Of a stretch of DNA of 64,000 nt, positions 34,797 to 43,510 are shown piece after piece. Within the stretch, counting starts at the first letter, position 1; each line of letters opens with the position of its first letter. Location: contig NZ_JAUGQQ010000005.1 of the NCBI RefSeq assembly GCF_030410135.1, positions 62,001-126,000 on the forward strand, in the 5' to 3' direction. Source of the DNA: Aequorivita aurantiaca. Its GTDB lineage: Bacteria; Bacteroidota; Bacteroidia; Flavobacteriales; Flavobacteriaceae. The translations under genes were made by a program, and so were the position numbers. Below the pieces are notes generated by a model, which saw nothing but the letters and a program-made list of their open reading frames with translations, was not told where the DNA came from and ran no database searches.

Positions 34797-35078
34797 ATGC
34801 GAGTGATTGATAACAAAGAAAAGAACCGATTTGAGGCCGAGGTTGAAGGCCACAAAGCAATTATTGAATACTCCGTAATGCCCGGAATTTTGTCCTTGAA
34901 CCACACGGAGGTGCCCAAGGAACTTTCGGGAAGGGGAGTGGCAAGTGAGTTGACGGAAAAGGTTTTGCTGCAAATAGAACTGAGGGGATTGAAAGTAATC
35001 CCAGTTTGCCCTTTCGTAAAAAAATACATTGGCAAACATCCGGAGTGGAATTCTATTGTTGCGGATAAAACCCAATAA
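34797..35078 (+). CDS. Small GNAT-like N-acetyltransferase (YjdJ/Acetyltransf_CG type)
   Basis: 93 residues from the ATG at 34797 (MRVIDNKEKNRFEAEVEG); an in-frame ATG at 34770 would add nine residues. The signature HTEVPKELSGRGVASELTEKVL followed by GLKVIPVCPFVKKYIGKHPEW matches the short GNAT-like family of PF14542 (yeast/bacterial YjdJ-like), which keeps the acetyl-CoA loop and a conserved Cys-Pro. Substrate unknown. Followed by a strong terminator. Confidence 0.85.
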   Translation: MRVIDNKEKNRFEAEVEGHKAIIEYSVMPGILSLNHTEVPKELSGRGVASELTEKVLLQIELRGLKVIPVCPFVKKYIGKHPEWNSIVADKTQ

Positions 35079-35079
35079 A

Positions 35080-35114
35080 AAAAGCCCTTTCAAGTAATTA
35101 TTGAAAGGGCTTTT
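35080..35114. terminator. Bidirectional terminator
   Basis: Perfect 14-base stem AAAAGCCCTTTCAA with a 7-base loop and A/T tails on both sides. Serves the plus-strand gene ending at 35078 and the minus-strand small gene ending at 35133. Confidence 0.92.
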
Positions 35115-35132
35115 AATTTTTATTTTGAAGGA

Positions 35133-35264
35133 CTAATTTACTGCATCCTCAACATCGTCCGCAACATCTTCAACATCGTCCGCAATAGTTTTGTTTTCGC
35201 GACAGCTGCTAAAGCTTGTGGCCATTAAACCTGCGGCAAATAGAATTAAAAATACTTTTTTCAT
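35133..35264 (-). CDS. Tiny lipoprotein with acidic tandem repeat
   Basis: 43 residues, too short for most gene callers. MKKVFLILFAAGLMA, then lipobox SFSS-C21, then RENKTIADDVEDVADDVEDAV: an acidic ADDVEDV unit repeated twice, with the DNA also repeated (GCGGACGATGTTGA unit). Similar tiny lipoproteins are frequent in Flavobacteriaceae, often near small membrane proteins as here. The terminator 20 bases downstream supports a real gene. Function unknown. Confidence 0.75.
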   Translation of the reverse strand: MKKVFLILFAAGLMATSFSSCRENKTIADDVEDVADDVEDAVN

Positions 35265-35300
35265 CTTTCGTTTTTTTTAAGTGTTAATAATGTTTTTTGA

Positions 35301-35459
35301 TTAAGGTCTTCTACCCGTTGCCAATCGGTAAAGAATACCAATGATGGCCAAGACCAATAAAATGTGAATGAGGCTTCCGACGGCTTCTCCGAAACCGAAA
35401 TAACCTACTAGCCATCCTATAATGAGGAGTACTATAATTAGCCAAATGATGTCACCCAT
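35301..35459 (-). CDS. Lmo0937-type small membrane protein
   Basis: 52 residues from the ATG at 35459 (MGDIIWLIIVLLIIGWLVGYF). Two hydrophobic helices (about 3-21 and 27-45) joined by GEAVGSLIH, ending RLATGRRP; this is the pattern of the lmo0937 family of two-helix inner-membrane proteins, often stress-induced. Same strand as the tiny lipoprotein 36 bases downstream; the two may be co-transcribed. Confidence 0.8.
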   Translation of the reverse strand: MGDIIWLIIVLLIIGWLVGYFGFGEAVGSLIHILLVLAIIGILYRLATGRRP

Positions 35460-35613
35460 AATAATAGTTTTTAAAGTTAGTGTTTCTAAAACTACAATAA
35501 AACCCGTCAAAACTCAATTATTTTAACCGTTGTTTAACGAAAAACTTAAATAAAAATAAAATATATTGCGGTTTAAATTTTTGCCATACGATTTATTTAC
35601 TGATAAATTATTA

Positions 35614-36414
35614 ATGAAAGATTCCGAAAAATTTGAATTGAACCGAGAAACTTGGAATAAAAAAGTGAGCGTTCATTTGGAAAGTGAATTTTATGAGATG
35701 TCTAAGTTTACAAGTGGCGAAAGTTCGCTACACCAATATGAAATTGAGGCATTGGGAAACATTTCAAATAAAGACATACTGCATCTTCAATGTCATTTTG
35801 GCCAAGACACTTTGAGCCTTGCCAGATTGGGCGCCAGATGTACCGGGGTGGATTTCTCCGAAGAAGGTATCAAGGTTGCACGACAATTGAATGAAACTTT
35901 AAGTTTGAAGGCACAATTTGTTTGTTGTAATGTTTTGGATACTGCAAAGTTTGTTTCAGAAAAATTTGATGTGGTTTTTACAAGTTATGGAATTATAGGT
36001 TGGTTGCCAGATTTGCAACCATGGGCGGCAATGATTTCGGAAAAACTGAAACCCGGAGGTTTCTTTTATATTGTAGAGTTTCATCCCATTGCCTGGATGT
36101 TCGATTATACTGTTTCACCCCCACTTATGAAATATGGCTATCATCAAAAAGAGGCCATTTATGAGGAATATCAAGGCACCTATGCTGATAAAAACTCTAA
36201 AATGATAAGCCGGGAATATGGATGGAACCACAGTTTGGGCGAAGTGGTGACGGCCCTTTCCGAAGCGGGATTAATTATTTCTTATGTTAAGGAACACGAT
36301 GCTTCTCCCTATGACATTTTTCCAGGATTGGTAAAAAATAATAACGGGATGTATGAACTTGACAATAAAATGTACCCTCTAATATTTGAGATAAAGGCAA
36401 TGAAAAATAATTAA
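35614..36414 (+). CDS. Class I SAM-dependent methyltransferase
   Basis: 266 residues from the ATG at 35614 (MKDSEKFELNRETWNKKV); the frame is open to a TTG at 35566 but the ATG gives the usual start. Motifs: DILHLQCHFGQDTLSLARLGA (SAM loop near residue 50-70), VDFSEEGIKVAR, FDVVFTSYGIIGWLPD, LKPGGFFYIVEFHP. The C-terminal half resembles methyltransferases with a YxE-substrate cap (YEEYQGTYAD). Single gene; substrate unknown. Confidence 0.88.
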   Translation: MKDSEKFELNRETWNKKVSVHLESEFYEMSKFTSGESSLHQYEIEALGNISNKDILHLQCHFGQDTLSLARLGARCTGVDFSEEGIKVARQLNETLSLKAQFVCCNVLDTAKFVSEKFDVVFTSYGIIGWLPDLQPWAAMISEKLKPGGFFYIVEFHPIAWMFDYTVSPPLMKYGYHQKEAIYEEYQGTYADKNSKMISREYGWNHSLGEVVTALSEAGLIISYVKEHDASPYDIFPGLVKNNNGMYELDNKMYPLIFEIKAMKNN

Positions 36415-36450
36415 CCTAATTTTCAAATATTTTTTTGAATTACCTTTTAT

Positions 36451-37119
36451 TTAATGGTTTTCTTTTTTCAACAACTGTGGAAATTTTTGCTTGAATCTGT
36501 TTAGACGTGGAATAGAGACGTTTTGAATATATGGGTTATCAGGATTGTTGCGCTCATAGTTTTGGTGGTAGTTTTCGGCGTCCCAAAACTTTTGGAACGG
36601 TAAAACTTGTGCTGCAACTTTTTCACCTACCAATTGCCGGTTTATTTCTTCTATTTTAGTTTCTATTATTTTCTTTTCTTTATCATTCTGATAAAAAATA
36701 ATGGAACGATAGGATTTTCCATGATCCGGACCCTGACCATTTACTTGTGTTACATTTTGCGAACCAAAATAGACATCAACCAAATGGCTGAAATTAATAA
36801 TCTCAGGGTCATAAATAACTTCGACCGCTTCTGCGTGATCTGCATGGTTTTTATAGGTTGGGTTCTGTGCATTACCTCCGCTGTAGCCTGAAATTACCTC
36901 ATTTACACCAATTACACTTTCATAAATGGCTTCAACGCACCAAAAACAGCCACTGGCAAAATATGCTTTTTTCAAACCGTTAACGGTATCTGTTTGAACG
37001 GGTATTTGTTCTTTCTGGGCGAGGACCTCGGCTTTTTTATTTTGTTCGTTTGAAGGTTTACAAGCACCATGGAGCGAAAAAAGAAATATGCTAAATAGTA
37101 AAATGGTGAATCTTTTCAT
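36451..37119 (-). CDS. msrA: Peptide-methionine (S)-S-oxide reductase, exported lipoprotein
   Basis: 222 residues. Lipobox LHGA-C20 followed by a 30-residue linker, then MsrA: AYFASGCFWCVEAIYESV (catalytic Cys in GCFWC), GYSGG, HAEAVEVIYDP, DHGKSYRSIIFY and FWDAENYHQNY. Repairs oxidised methionine, here in envelope proteins because of the lipoprotein signal. No MsrB domain is fused. Resolving cysteines near the C-terminus are not obvious (none after the active site), so it may depend on an external reductant. Confidence 0.94.
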   Translation of the reverse strand: MKRFTILLFSIFLFSLHGACKPSNEQNKKAEVLAQKEQIPVQTDTVNGLKKAYFASGCFWCVEAIYESVIGVNEVISGYSGGNAQNPTYKNHADHAEAVEVIYDPEIINFSHLVDVYFGSQNVTQVNGQGPDHGKSYRSIIFYQNDKEKKIIETKIEEINRQLVGEKVAAQVLPFQKFWDAENYHQNYERNNPDNPYIQNVSIPRLNRFKQKFPQLLKKENH

Positions 37120-37177
37120 TTAAATTATTTTATGGAATTGGTCTGTACTGCGCGCTGAACCTTTCAGTATAGTATAA

Positions 37178-37210
37178 AAAAAAAGGCCTTCACGAATGGT
37201 AAAGGCCTTT
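37178..37210 (-). terminator. Terminator after zinc-ribbon-like gene
   Basis: Stem AAAGGCCTT / AAGGCCTTT with an 11-base loop; on the minus strand it runs into eight T, 18 bases past the stop at 37228. Confidence 0.85.
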
Positions 37211-37227
37211 ATACAATAATTTTCTTT

Positions 37228-38010
37228 CTATTTCAATTTGGCGAACATCGCTTCCATTTTTTCGCGTTCCTCGTTTGCCAAATCTGGATCTATGAGAATA
37301 CGGCCGCTATGTTCATCTGTAATAATTTTCTTTCTTCCTGCGATTTCAACCTGAACCTGAGGCGGAATGATAAAGAAGGAACCTCCAGAAGCGCCACGTT
37401 CAACGGCTACAATAGCGAGACCGTTTTTAACATTATTGCGAATTCTTTTGTAGGCTTTAATTAGGCGTGGTTCAATTTGCGACTCATAACTATTGCTTTC
37501 CTTTATGAGGGTTTGCTCTTCTTTTTCAGTTTCCTTAAGAATTTCATCAAGCTCATTTTGTTTGTGCTTTAAATGCTCAGAACGCTCTTCAAAACGCGCT
37601 TTTGTTTCTTCAATTACCGAGGTTTTTTGTTCAATCTGCGCGCGATATTCTTTAATGTTTTTCTCAGCCAGTTGTATTTCTAGTTCCTGAAATTCAACTT
37701 CCTTGCTCAAGGAGTTATATTCACGGTTATTGCGAACGTTATCCTGCTGTGAAGAATATTTTTTGATGAGTGCTTTGGACTCTTCAATGCTATTCTTTTT
37801 CTCTTTAATTTGGTCTTCAATTACTTCAAGATCGGCCTTTAGCTTTTCCAAGCGTGTGTTCATTCCAGCCACTTCGTCCTCAAGATCTTCAACTTCAAGT
37901 GGAAGTTCGCCGCGAACGCTTCTTATTTCATCAATTCTGGAGTCAATAAGCTGCAAGTCATATAAGGCTCTTAACTTCTCTTCAACAGTAACTTCGGTTT
38001 TTGTTGCCAT
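37228..38010 (-). CDS. Coiled-coil protein of the C4-type zinc-ribbon family, zinc cysteines lost
   Basis: 260 residues. Residues about 8-190 form a long charged coiled coil (EVEDLEDEVAGMNTRLEKLKA and similar). The C-terminal module keeps the family frame (GGSFFIIPPQ, IAGRKKII, SGRILIDP) but every expected zinc Cys is replaced: the CGGC knuckle reads ASGGS and the CxxCGR knuckle reads TDEHSGR. It therefore cannot bind zinc in the usual way. Follows nif3 by 3 bases, a pairing conserved in several phyla, so the two products probably act together. Cytoplasmic; exact role unknown. Confidence 0.87.
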   Translation of the reverse strand: MATKTEVTVEEKLRALYDLQLIDSRIDEIRSVRGELPLEVEDLEDEVAGMNTRLEKLKADLEVIEDQIKEKKNSIEESKALIKKYSSQQDNVRNNREYNSLSKEVEFQELEIQLAEKNIKEYRAQIEQKTSVIEETKARFEERSEHLKHKQNELDEILKETEKEEQTLIKESNSYESQIEPRLIKAYKRIRNNVKNGLAIVAVERGASGGSFFIIPPQVQVEIAGRKKIITDEHSGRILIDPDLANEEREKMEAMFAKLK

Positions 38011-38013
38011 AAA

Positions 38014-39108
38014 TTATAAATAGCTAATAGGATTGGTATTTGTTTGTGATAAAAGGACTGCAAAATTAGTAATTTTTTTCTTAAGGAAAGAATGTAAAAG
38101 GGCTTTTGTGTATTGCTCACTTTCATAATGGCCAATATCCGCCAAAAGTATTGTGTTTTCAGCTTTAAAGAAATCATGATATTTTAAATCTGATGAAATA
38201 AATGCGTCCGCGCCAACACTTTTTGCCGCGTCTATGGCAAAACTTCCACTTCCGCCGAGTACGGCAACTTTTTTAATATGTTTTTTGAGTAATGCAGAAT
38301 GCCGAACGCAATCCGTGTTCATGGTTTTTTTAATGAATTCTAAAAAATCTTGCTCCTTCATTGGCTTTTCAAATTCTCCAATCATTCCCATGCCCAAATG
38401 TTGGTTTTGATTTTCAAGTGTTGAAATTTCATAAGCTACTTCTTCATAGGGATGTGTTTCAAAGAGTGCTTTTAAAATATTGCTTTGAAGATGTTTTGCA
38501 AAGGTAATTCCTATTTGGGTTTCGGCTTCAAAATGGATTTTTCCTTTTTCTCCTATTACGGGATTTGAGGCGTCGTTGCCTTTAAAGCTGCCGCTTCCCG
38601 GAATATTAAAACTGCAATTTTCATAGTTACCAATATTCCCCGCACCTGCTGTAAATAAAGCATTCCGAACTTTTTCCGCATCCTTTGTCGGTACGAAAGT
38701 GACGAGTTTTTGAATAGCATCCTTTTGCGGAATCAATATTTTCCGATTCTTTAAACCGAGCTTTTCACAAATCATTGCATTCACGCCATTCCAGGAATTG
38801 TCGAGCGCGGTGTGGTTTGAAAATATGGCAATGTCGTGCTTAATTGCTTTCATAACTACACGTTCCACATAGGTTTTGCCTGTAATTTTTTTCAACCCTG
38901 AAAATATTATGGGGTGGAAGCTTACAATCAAATTGCATTTTTTCTGAATTGCTTCATCAACAACTTCTTCCAAGGTATCGAGCGTTACCAAAATGCCGGA
39001 TACGTCTGCATTGGCATCACCGACCAGCAAGCCGGTATTGTCAAATCCTTCGGAATAGGCCAATGGCGAAAGTTCTTCGAGAATTGCAATAATTTCTTTT
39101 ACCTTCAT
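38014..39108 (-). CDS. Nif3-like dinuclear metal-centre protein
   Basis: 364 residues, the long form with a YqfO/CutA-like insertion. N-terminal EELSPLAYSEGFDNTGLLVGD and NLIVSFHPIIFSGLKKI (metal-binding His), FSNHTALDNSWNGVN, and C-terminal ADIGHYESEQYTKALL hold the ligands of the di-metal site; the middle (KLVTFVPTKDAEKVRNALFTAG, HPYEEVAYEI) is the inserted domain. Family often called GTP cyclohydrolase 1 type 2 but its activity is uncertain. Paired with the degenerate zinc-ribbon protein downstream. Confidence 0.9.
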   Translation of the reverse strand: MKVKEIIAILEELSPLAYSEGFDNTGLLVGDANADVSGILVTLDTLEEVVDEAIQKKCNLIVSFHPIIFSGLKKITGKTYVERVVMKAIKHDIAIFSNHTALDNSWNGVNAMICEKLGLKNRKILIPQKDAIQKLVTFVPTKDAEKVRNALFTAGAGNIGNYENCSFNIPGSGSFKGNDASNPVIGEKGKIHFEAETQIGITFAKHLQSNILKALFETHPYEEVAYEISTLENQNQHLGMGMIGEFEKPMKEQDFLEFIKKTMNTDCVRHSALLKKHIKKVAVLGGSGSFAIDAAKSVGADAFISSDLKYHDFFKAENTILLADIGHYESEQYTKALLHSFLKKKITNFAVLLSQTNTNPISYL

Positions 39109-39211
39109 TTTTTCACTTTTTCAGTAAAGATAATGGTTTGCGTAATTTTTAGCCATTTCTATTTTATTTTTAAACCGACTTCATTTTCCGCGGATTTATT
39201 ACTTTCGTTGA

Positions 39212-40219
39212 ATGGATTTTCTACGAAAGTTGTTGTTTCCTTTTTCACTTTTGTACGGTGGTGTTACGGCGCTGCGCAATTTGCTTTATAACATTGGGAT
39301 TTTACAGAGCAAAGGTTATGATGTGCCTATTATCTGCGTCGGAAATCTCTCCACCGGTGGCACGGGGAAATCGCCTATGATTGAGCTTTTGGTTTCTTTT
39401 TTGGAATCAGACTATCATTTGGCCATATTGAGCCGTGGATATAAACGTAAGACCACCGGTTACCGCGAGGTTTCTGAAAACAGTTCCGTGGCTGAAGTTG
39501 GTGACGAACCACTTCAATTTAAAAAAAAATTTCCCCGGGTTAAGGTTGCTGTTTGTGAGGATCGGCAAACGGGAATTGAGCAGCTTCGGCAATCTGCAGA
39601 TGTAATTTTGCTGGATGATGCTTTTCAACATAGAAAAGTGAAGGCATCGCTCAATATTTTGCTCACCGCTTTTGACAGTTTGTTTAGTGACGATTATATG
39701 CTTCCTTCTGGAAATCTTCGTGAACCAAAGTGCGGCATGAAACGGGCCCACATTATTGTGGTAACAAAATGTCCGGAAAATTTGAGCAGATCTGAAATGG
39801 AAATTATTAAAGGAAAGCTGAAACCGAAGGCAGGGCAAGAAATTTACTTTTCAAAAATCGGATATAGTTCCGAGATAAAAAATGAATCGGGGTCAAAACC
39901 GTTGTCCTATTTAAGAAACCAGAAATTTACTTTAGTCACGGGAATTGCCAATCCAAAACCGCTGGTTGGCTTTTTGAAAAATGAAGAAATGGATTTTGAA
40001 CTACATTCATTTCCCGACCATCATAATTTCAGCGATTCTGAAATTGAAGCGCTTAAAAAACATCCTTTGATTTTAACCACCGAAAAGGATTTTATGCGAC
40101 TGCAACCACTAACGGCCGTGACGGAAATTCATTATTTGCCCATCCGGACGGTAATATTGTATGGAGCGGAAAATAGTTTTAAGACAAGAATTTTTCTGGA
40201 GCTCCCGAAGAAGAAATAA
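39212..40219 (+). CDS. lpxK: Tetraacyldisaccharide 4'-kinase
   Basis: 335 residues. Phosphorylates the lipid A precursor at the inner membrane. Walker A variant GNLSTGGTGKSP at 44-55, the N-terminal hydrophobic/aromatic membrane helix (LLFPFSLLYGGVTALRN), AILSRGYKRKT, DEPLQF and LDDAFQHRKV with the catalytic Asp-His region are all typical. An imperfect -7 box (TACTTTCG, 39200-39207) ends 4 bases before the ATG. Other lpx genes are not in the window. Convergent with the histidine kinase with 1 base between stops. Confidence 0.94.
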   Translation: MDFLRKLLFPFSLLYGGVTALRNLLYNIGILQSKGYDVPIICVGNLSTGGTGKSPMIELLVSFLESDYHLAILSRGYKRKTTGYREVSENSSVAEVGDEPLQFKKKFPRVKVAVCEDRQTGIEQLRQSADVILLDDAFQHRKVKASLNILLTAFDSLFSDDYMLPSGNLREPKCGMKRAHIIVVTKCPENLSRSEMEIIKGKLKPKAGQEIYFSKIGYSSEIKNESGSKPLSYLRNQKFTLVTGIANPKPLVGFLKNEEMDFELHSFPDHHNFSDSEIEALKKHPLILTTEKDFMRLQPLTAVTEIHYLPIRTVILYGAENSFKTRIFLELPKKK

Positions 40220-40220
40220 A

Positions 40221-42467
40221 TTATTTTATCAAAAAGTCATTGCTGCGCAGCACTCTGTTTATTTTTTCAAAGAAATCTTCAGCCTTGAAGGGTTTTGGGA
40301 TAAATTCATTGAAACCGGCCTTATAGAAATCTTCCAAATTTTCTTCAATGGTAATTGCGGTCAAGGCAATGATGGGTACTGTTTTGTTGAATTCTCGTAT
40401 TTTCTTGGTTGCTTCAATGCCGCTAATTCCGGGCATATGGATATCCATTAAAATAATGTCGAAATCTTCCTCTTTTGCAAATTTTATGGCGTCCATTCCA
40501 TTGTCAACCACCGTACAAACCATATTTTTCTTTTCCAGAATTTTTTTGGTGATCATTTGGTTGATTTTGTTATCCTCCACAATCATTACGGTTTTGTTTT
40601 CGAAAAGGGTATTTTCAAAAACAACTTCAATTTCATTCAAATTCGGTTCTACCGTGATGTTTTCTGCAATTTCGTAACCGATATTGAACCAAAATTTGGA
40701 CCCTTCGCCCAATTTACTTTCAAGAAATATTTTGCTGCCCATAAGCTCCAGCAAGTTTTTTACAATAGAAAGGCCTAGCCCCGTGCCGCCATATTTTCTA
40801 TTGATTTGAAGCGAGCCCTGTGAGAACGATTCAAAAATGGTATTTTGTTTCTTTTTGGAAATACCATCTCCCGTATCCTCAACTTCAAAATGAACTACTA
40901 CCTTTTTCGCTGTTTTCTCAGCATTTTTTATACGCACCCAAATGTCCCCGTTTTCGGTAAATTTTATTGAATTGCTTATTAAATTAATAAGTATCTGTGA
41001 AATTTTTAGGGAATCGCCAATAACTTCAGTGGGCAGGGTGCTGTCAAATTCGTAATGCAAGGTATTATTTTTTGCTTCGGCCGATTTTTTTAGAGCCGTT
41101 AGCACGCCATCAATCCGTTTTTTCAAATGGAAAGGTACTTTTTCAATTTCTACCTTATTGGCCTCCAACTTGTTGAGGTCTAAAATATTGTTGATGAGCG
41201 AAAGCAGATATTCCCCCGAAAATTTTAGCGAATTTAGATGCTCCTTTTGTTCTGGTTTCGGATCTTCTTCCAAAAGTAGGTGCGTAAGACCAGTTACGGT
41301 GTACATTGGCGTCCGCAGTTCGTGTGTTATTGTTGAAAGGAATAAAGCCTTGGCCTGTGATGCTTTTTCGGCGTTTTCCTTTGCCTCTTGCAGTTCTGTG
41401 TTTTTGTCCTGCAATAGTTCATTTGCTTTCGCCCTTAAATTATTGTTTTTATAGAGTGAAAGGGTTAATAATGATAGAATAAGGATTAAAGCAATGCTTA
41501 GCCAGCCGGTAAGTTTGCCGAGAAAAAGTGATTTATCTTTCTTGGTCAAATCATTCTTTTGGCTGGCAATGGTCTGCTTCAAATCGCCAATTGCGGATTC
41601 GGCCTGAATACCGCGCTCAATGGCTCTTAAATGAATTTGCTTTAAAGAATCCTTTTGGTGCAGATAATATTTTAATTCTTCCTCTGCCTGGCCACTTTTT
41701 TTTTCGGCTATAAAAATTTGTGAATTGATGCGATGGTTTTCCACCAATAATCTTGTATATCCTTGTGAATAGGCAATTTCGGAAACCAACTTTTGAAGTT
41801 TTTTCGCCTCCACGAGAGGATGCGGATATTTGTCGGGATTTACAAGTGAAAGAGCATCTGCTAGATGGCTATAAACGGATGCTTCTTGATATAAAAGGCC
41901 CTGTTTTTTAAAGCCTTGGGCGGCCGTTTTGAAGGATTCAATGGCACTGTTATAATCGCCCTTTTGAAAAGCCAATAATCCTTTGCCATAAATAGTGTTT
42001 ACTTGGCCTTTTGTGTCTTCAAGTTTCGTATAGAGGGAATCTGCTTTAGCCAGATACAATTGCGATTCGGAGTATTTTCGAGTGGAAATGAGAATTATTG
42101 CATAAAGGTTATAAACTTTGGCCAGCTTGTAATCATTTTTAAACTTTTCGGCATTTTTGATTGCCATTTGTGCCATTTCCGAGGCTTTTTCATAATATTC
42201 CAAGTTGTAGTAAAGCTCAGCAATGCTCAATTCAACCTCAGGTTTATAGCTTTTATATTTTGGCAACATTGCCAGCTTATTGGCATCATTCAGATTTTTT
42301 ACGGCTTCAAGAAAATCTTCCCGTTCCAGAGCTTTTGTTGCATTGTATTGGAGTTGTTTTATGGCTACAATGGTATCCTTTATTTGTGTGGAAAAGGATT
42401 TAACTGAAAGCAGTAAACACAAAAAAAGGGGCAAGAAAATCTTGTATTTTAAAATCAGTTGGCGCAT
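40221..42467 (-). CDS. TPR-containing hybrid histidine kinase with receiver domain
   Basis: 748 residues. Signal/hydrophobic start (residues 8-25), a periplasmic-looking TPR array (about 36-280), one membrane helix at 317-340, a coiled linker, HisKA with H382 (LSTITHELRTP), HATPase with N-box LINLISNSIKF (493-503), DTGDGIS and GGTGLGLSIVK, then a C-terminal receiver (about 625-740) with phospho-acceptor D675 in LMDIHMPG. It is a complete hybrid kinase but has no DNA-binding output; a separate Hpt or regulator must act downstream. Neighbouring genes (lpxK, gap) give no clue to the signal. Confidence 0.93.
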   Translation of the reverse strand: MRQLILKYKIFLPLFLCLLLSVKSFSTQIKDTIVAIKQLQYNATKALEREDFLEAVKNLNDANKLAMLPKYKSYKPEVELSIAELYYNLEYYEKASEMAQMAIKNAEKFKNDYKLAKVYNLYAIILISTRKYSESQLYLAKADSLYTKLEDTKGQVNTIYGKGLLAFQKGDYNSAIESFKTAAQGFKKQGLLYQEASVYSHLADALSLVNPDKYPHPLVEAKKLQKLVSEIAYSQGYTRLLVENHRINSQIFIAEKKSGQAEEELKYYLHQKDSLKQIHLRAIERGIQAESAIGDLKQTIASQKNDLTKKDKSLFLGKLTGWLSIALILILSLLTLSLYKNNNLRAKANELLQDKNTELQEAKENAEKASQAKALFLSTITHELRTPMYTVTGLTHLLLEEDPKPEQKEHLNSLKFSGEYLLSLINNILDLNKLEANKVEIEKVPFHLKKRIDGVLTALKKSAEAKNNTLHYEFDSTLPTEVIGDSLKISQILINLISNSIKFTENGDIWVRIKNAEKTAKKVVVHFEVEDTGDGISKKKQNTIFESFSQGSLQINRKYGGTGLGLSIVKNLLELMGSKIFLESKLGEGSKFWFNIGYEIAENITVEPNLNEIEVVFENTLFENKTVMIVEDNKINQMITKKILEKKNMVCTVVDNGMDAIKFAKEEDFDIILMDIHMPGISGIEATKKIREFNKTVPIIALTAITIEENLEDFYKAGFNEFIPKPFKAEDFFEKINRVLRSNDFLIK

Positions 42468-42496
42468 TGGTTGGTTTAAAGGGGCATTAAATATAG

Positions 42497-43495
42497 TTAT
42501 TTCACTGAAATTCTTTCAATTAAATTTATAATTCTGGATGAGTAGCCAATCTCATTATCATACCAGCCAATTATTTTTACTAAGTTACCTACAACCGAGG
42601 TCATTCCCGCATCAAAAATACATGAGTGTGTATTCCCTATAATATCAACGGAAACAATAGGATCTTCGGTATATTGAAGAATTCCTTGCAGTGAATTTTC
42701 CGAGGCTTTTTTGAAAGTTGCATTAATTTGGTCAATTGTCACTTTCTTCTCAACATTCACGGTCATATCAGTCAACGAGCCATTCGGAACGGGAACGCGT
42801 ATTCCGCATCCTCCAATAACGTGGGCAAGTTCCGGAAATATTTTAGTCAATGCCTTGGCGGCCCCTGTGGTCGTTGGAACAATGGATTGGCCCGCTGCCC
42901 GGGCACGTCGTAAATCGCGATGGGGTTGATCGTGCAAACTTTGGTCGGTTGTATAGCTGTGGACCGTGGTTATGTACGCCTGCTTAACCCCGCAAAGCTC
43001 ATGGATGATCTTCAGCATTGGGGCGGCATTATTTGTGGTGCAGGAAGCGTTGGAAATAATACGGTCCTCCGAATTTATGATGTCTTCGTTTACGCCAAAA
43101 ACGATGGTTTTTATATCATCTTCCAAAGGTGGCACTGATAATATAACTTTTTTACCTCCATTGTTTAAGTGATTTTCAAGCTGGGTTCTGCTTTTAAATT
43201 TGCCCGTGCATTCCACAACAACATCAATATTTCCCCAGCGGATATCCTCTATATTTTTTTCGGAAGAAAATCTTACCTTTTTTCCAGCAATGGCGATTTG
43301 GTTTTCAGAAAATATGATTTCATTTTTTAAAACCCCGTGAATACTGTCATATTTCAATAAATGTCCCAAGGTTCTGAAATCTGCCAAGTCATTCACCGCA
43401 ACAACCTCAATAGAAGGATGGTCCAACAATAATCTGAAGAGATTGCGGCCAATGCGCCCAAAACCGTTAATGGCAACAGTTGTTTTTTTTTCCAT
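42497..43495 (-). CDS. gap: Type I glyceraldehyde-3-phosphate dehydrogenase
   Basis: 332 residues. NAD fold GFGRIGRNLFRLLL (11-24) with an acidic NDLAD next to the cofactor ribose, the nucleophile C152 in SNASCTTN, the catalytic His in TTVHSYT, and WYDNEIGYSSR near the end. Catalyses the oxidative step of glycolysis (or its reverse). The residues after the nucleophile read NAAP rather than the common CLAP, so it may be a second isozyme rather than the main glycolytic copy (inference). Lies 15 bases downstream of lipA on the same strand. Confidence 0.94.
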   Translation of the reverse strand: MEKKTTVAINGFGRIGRNLFRLLLDHPSIEVVAVNDLADFRTLGHLLKYDSIHGVLKNEIIFSENQIAIAGKKVRFSSEKNIEDIRWGNIDVVVECTGKFKSRTQLENHLNNGGKKVILSVPPLEDDIKTIVFGVNEDIINSEDRIISNASCTTNNAAPMLKIIHELCGVKQAYITTVHSYTTDQSLHDQPHRDLRRARAAGQSIVPTTTGAAKALTKIFPELAHVIGGCGIRVPVPNGSLTDMTVNVEKKVTIDQINATFKKASENSLQGILQYTEDPIVSVDIIGNTHSCIFDAGMTSVVGNLVKIIGWYDNEIGYSSRIINLIERISVK

Positions 43496-43510
43496 TTTTA
43501 GAAAAGCGTT

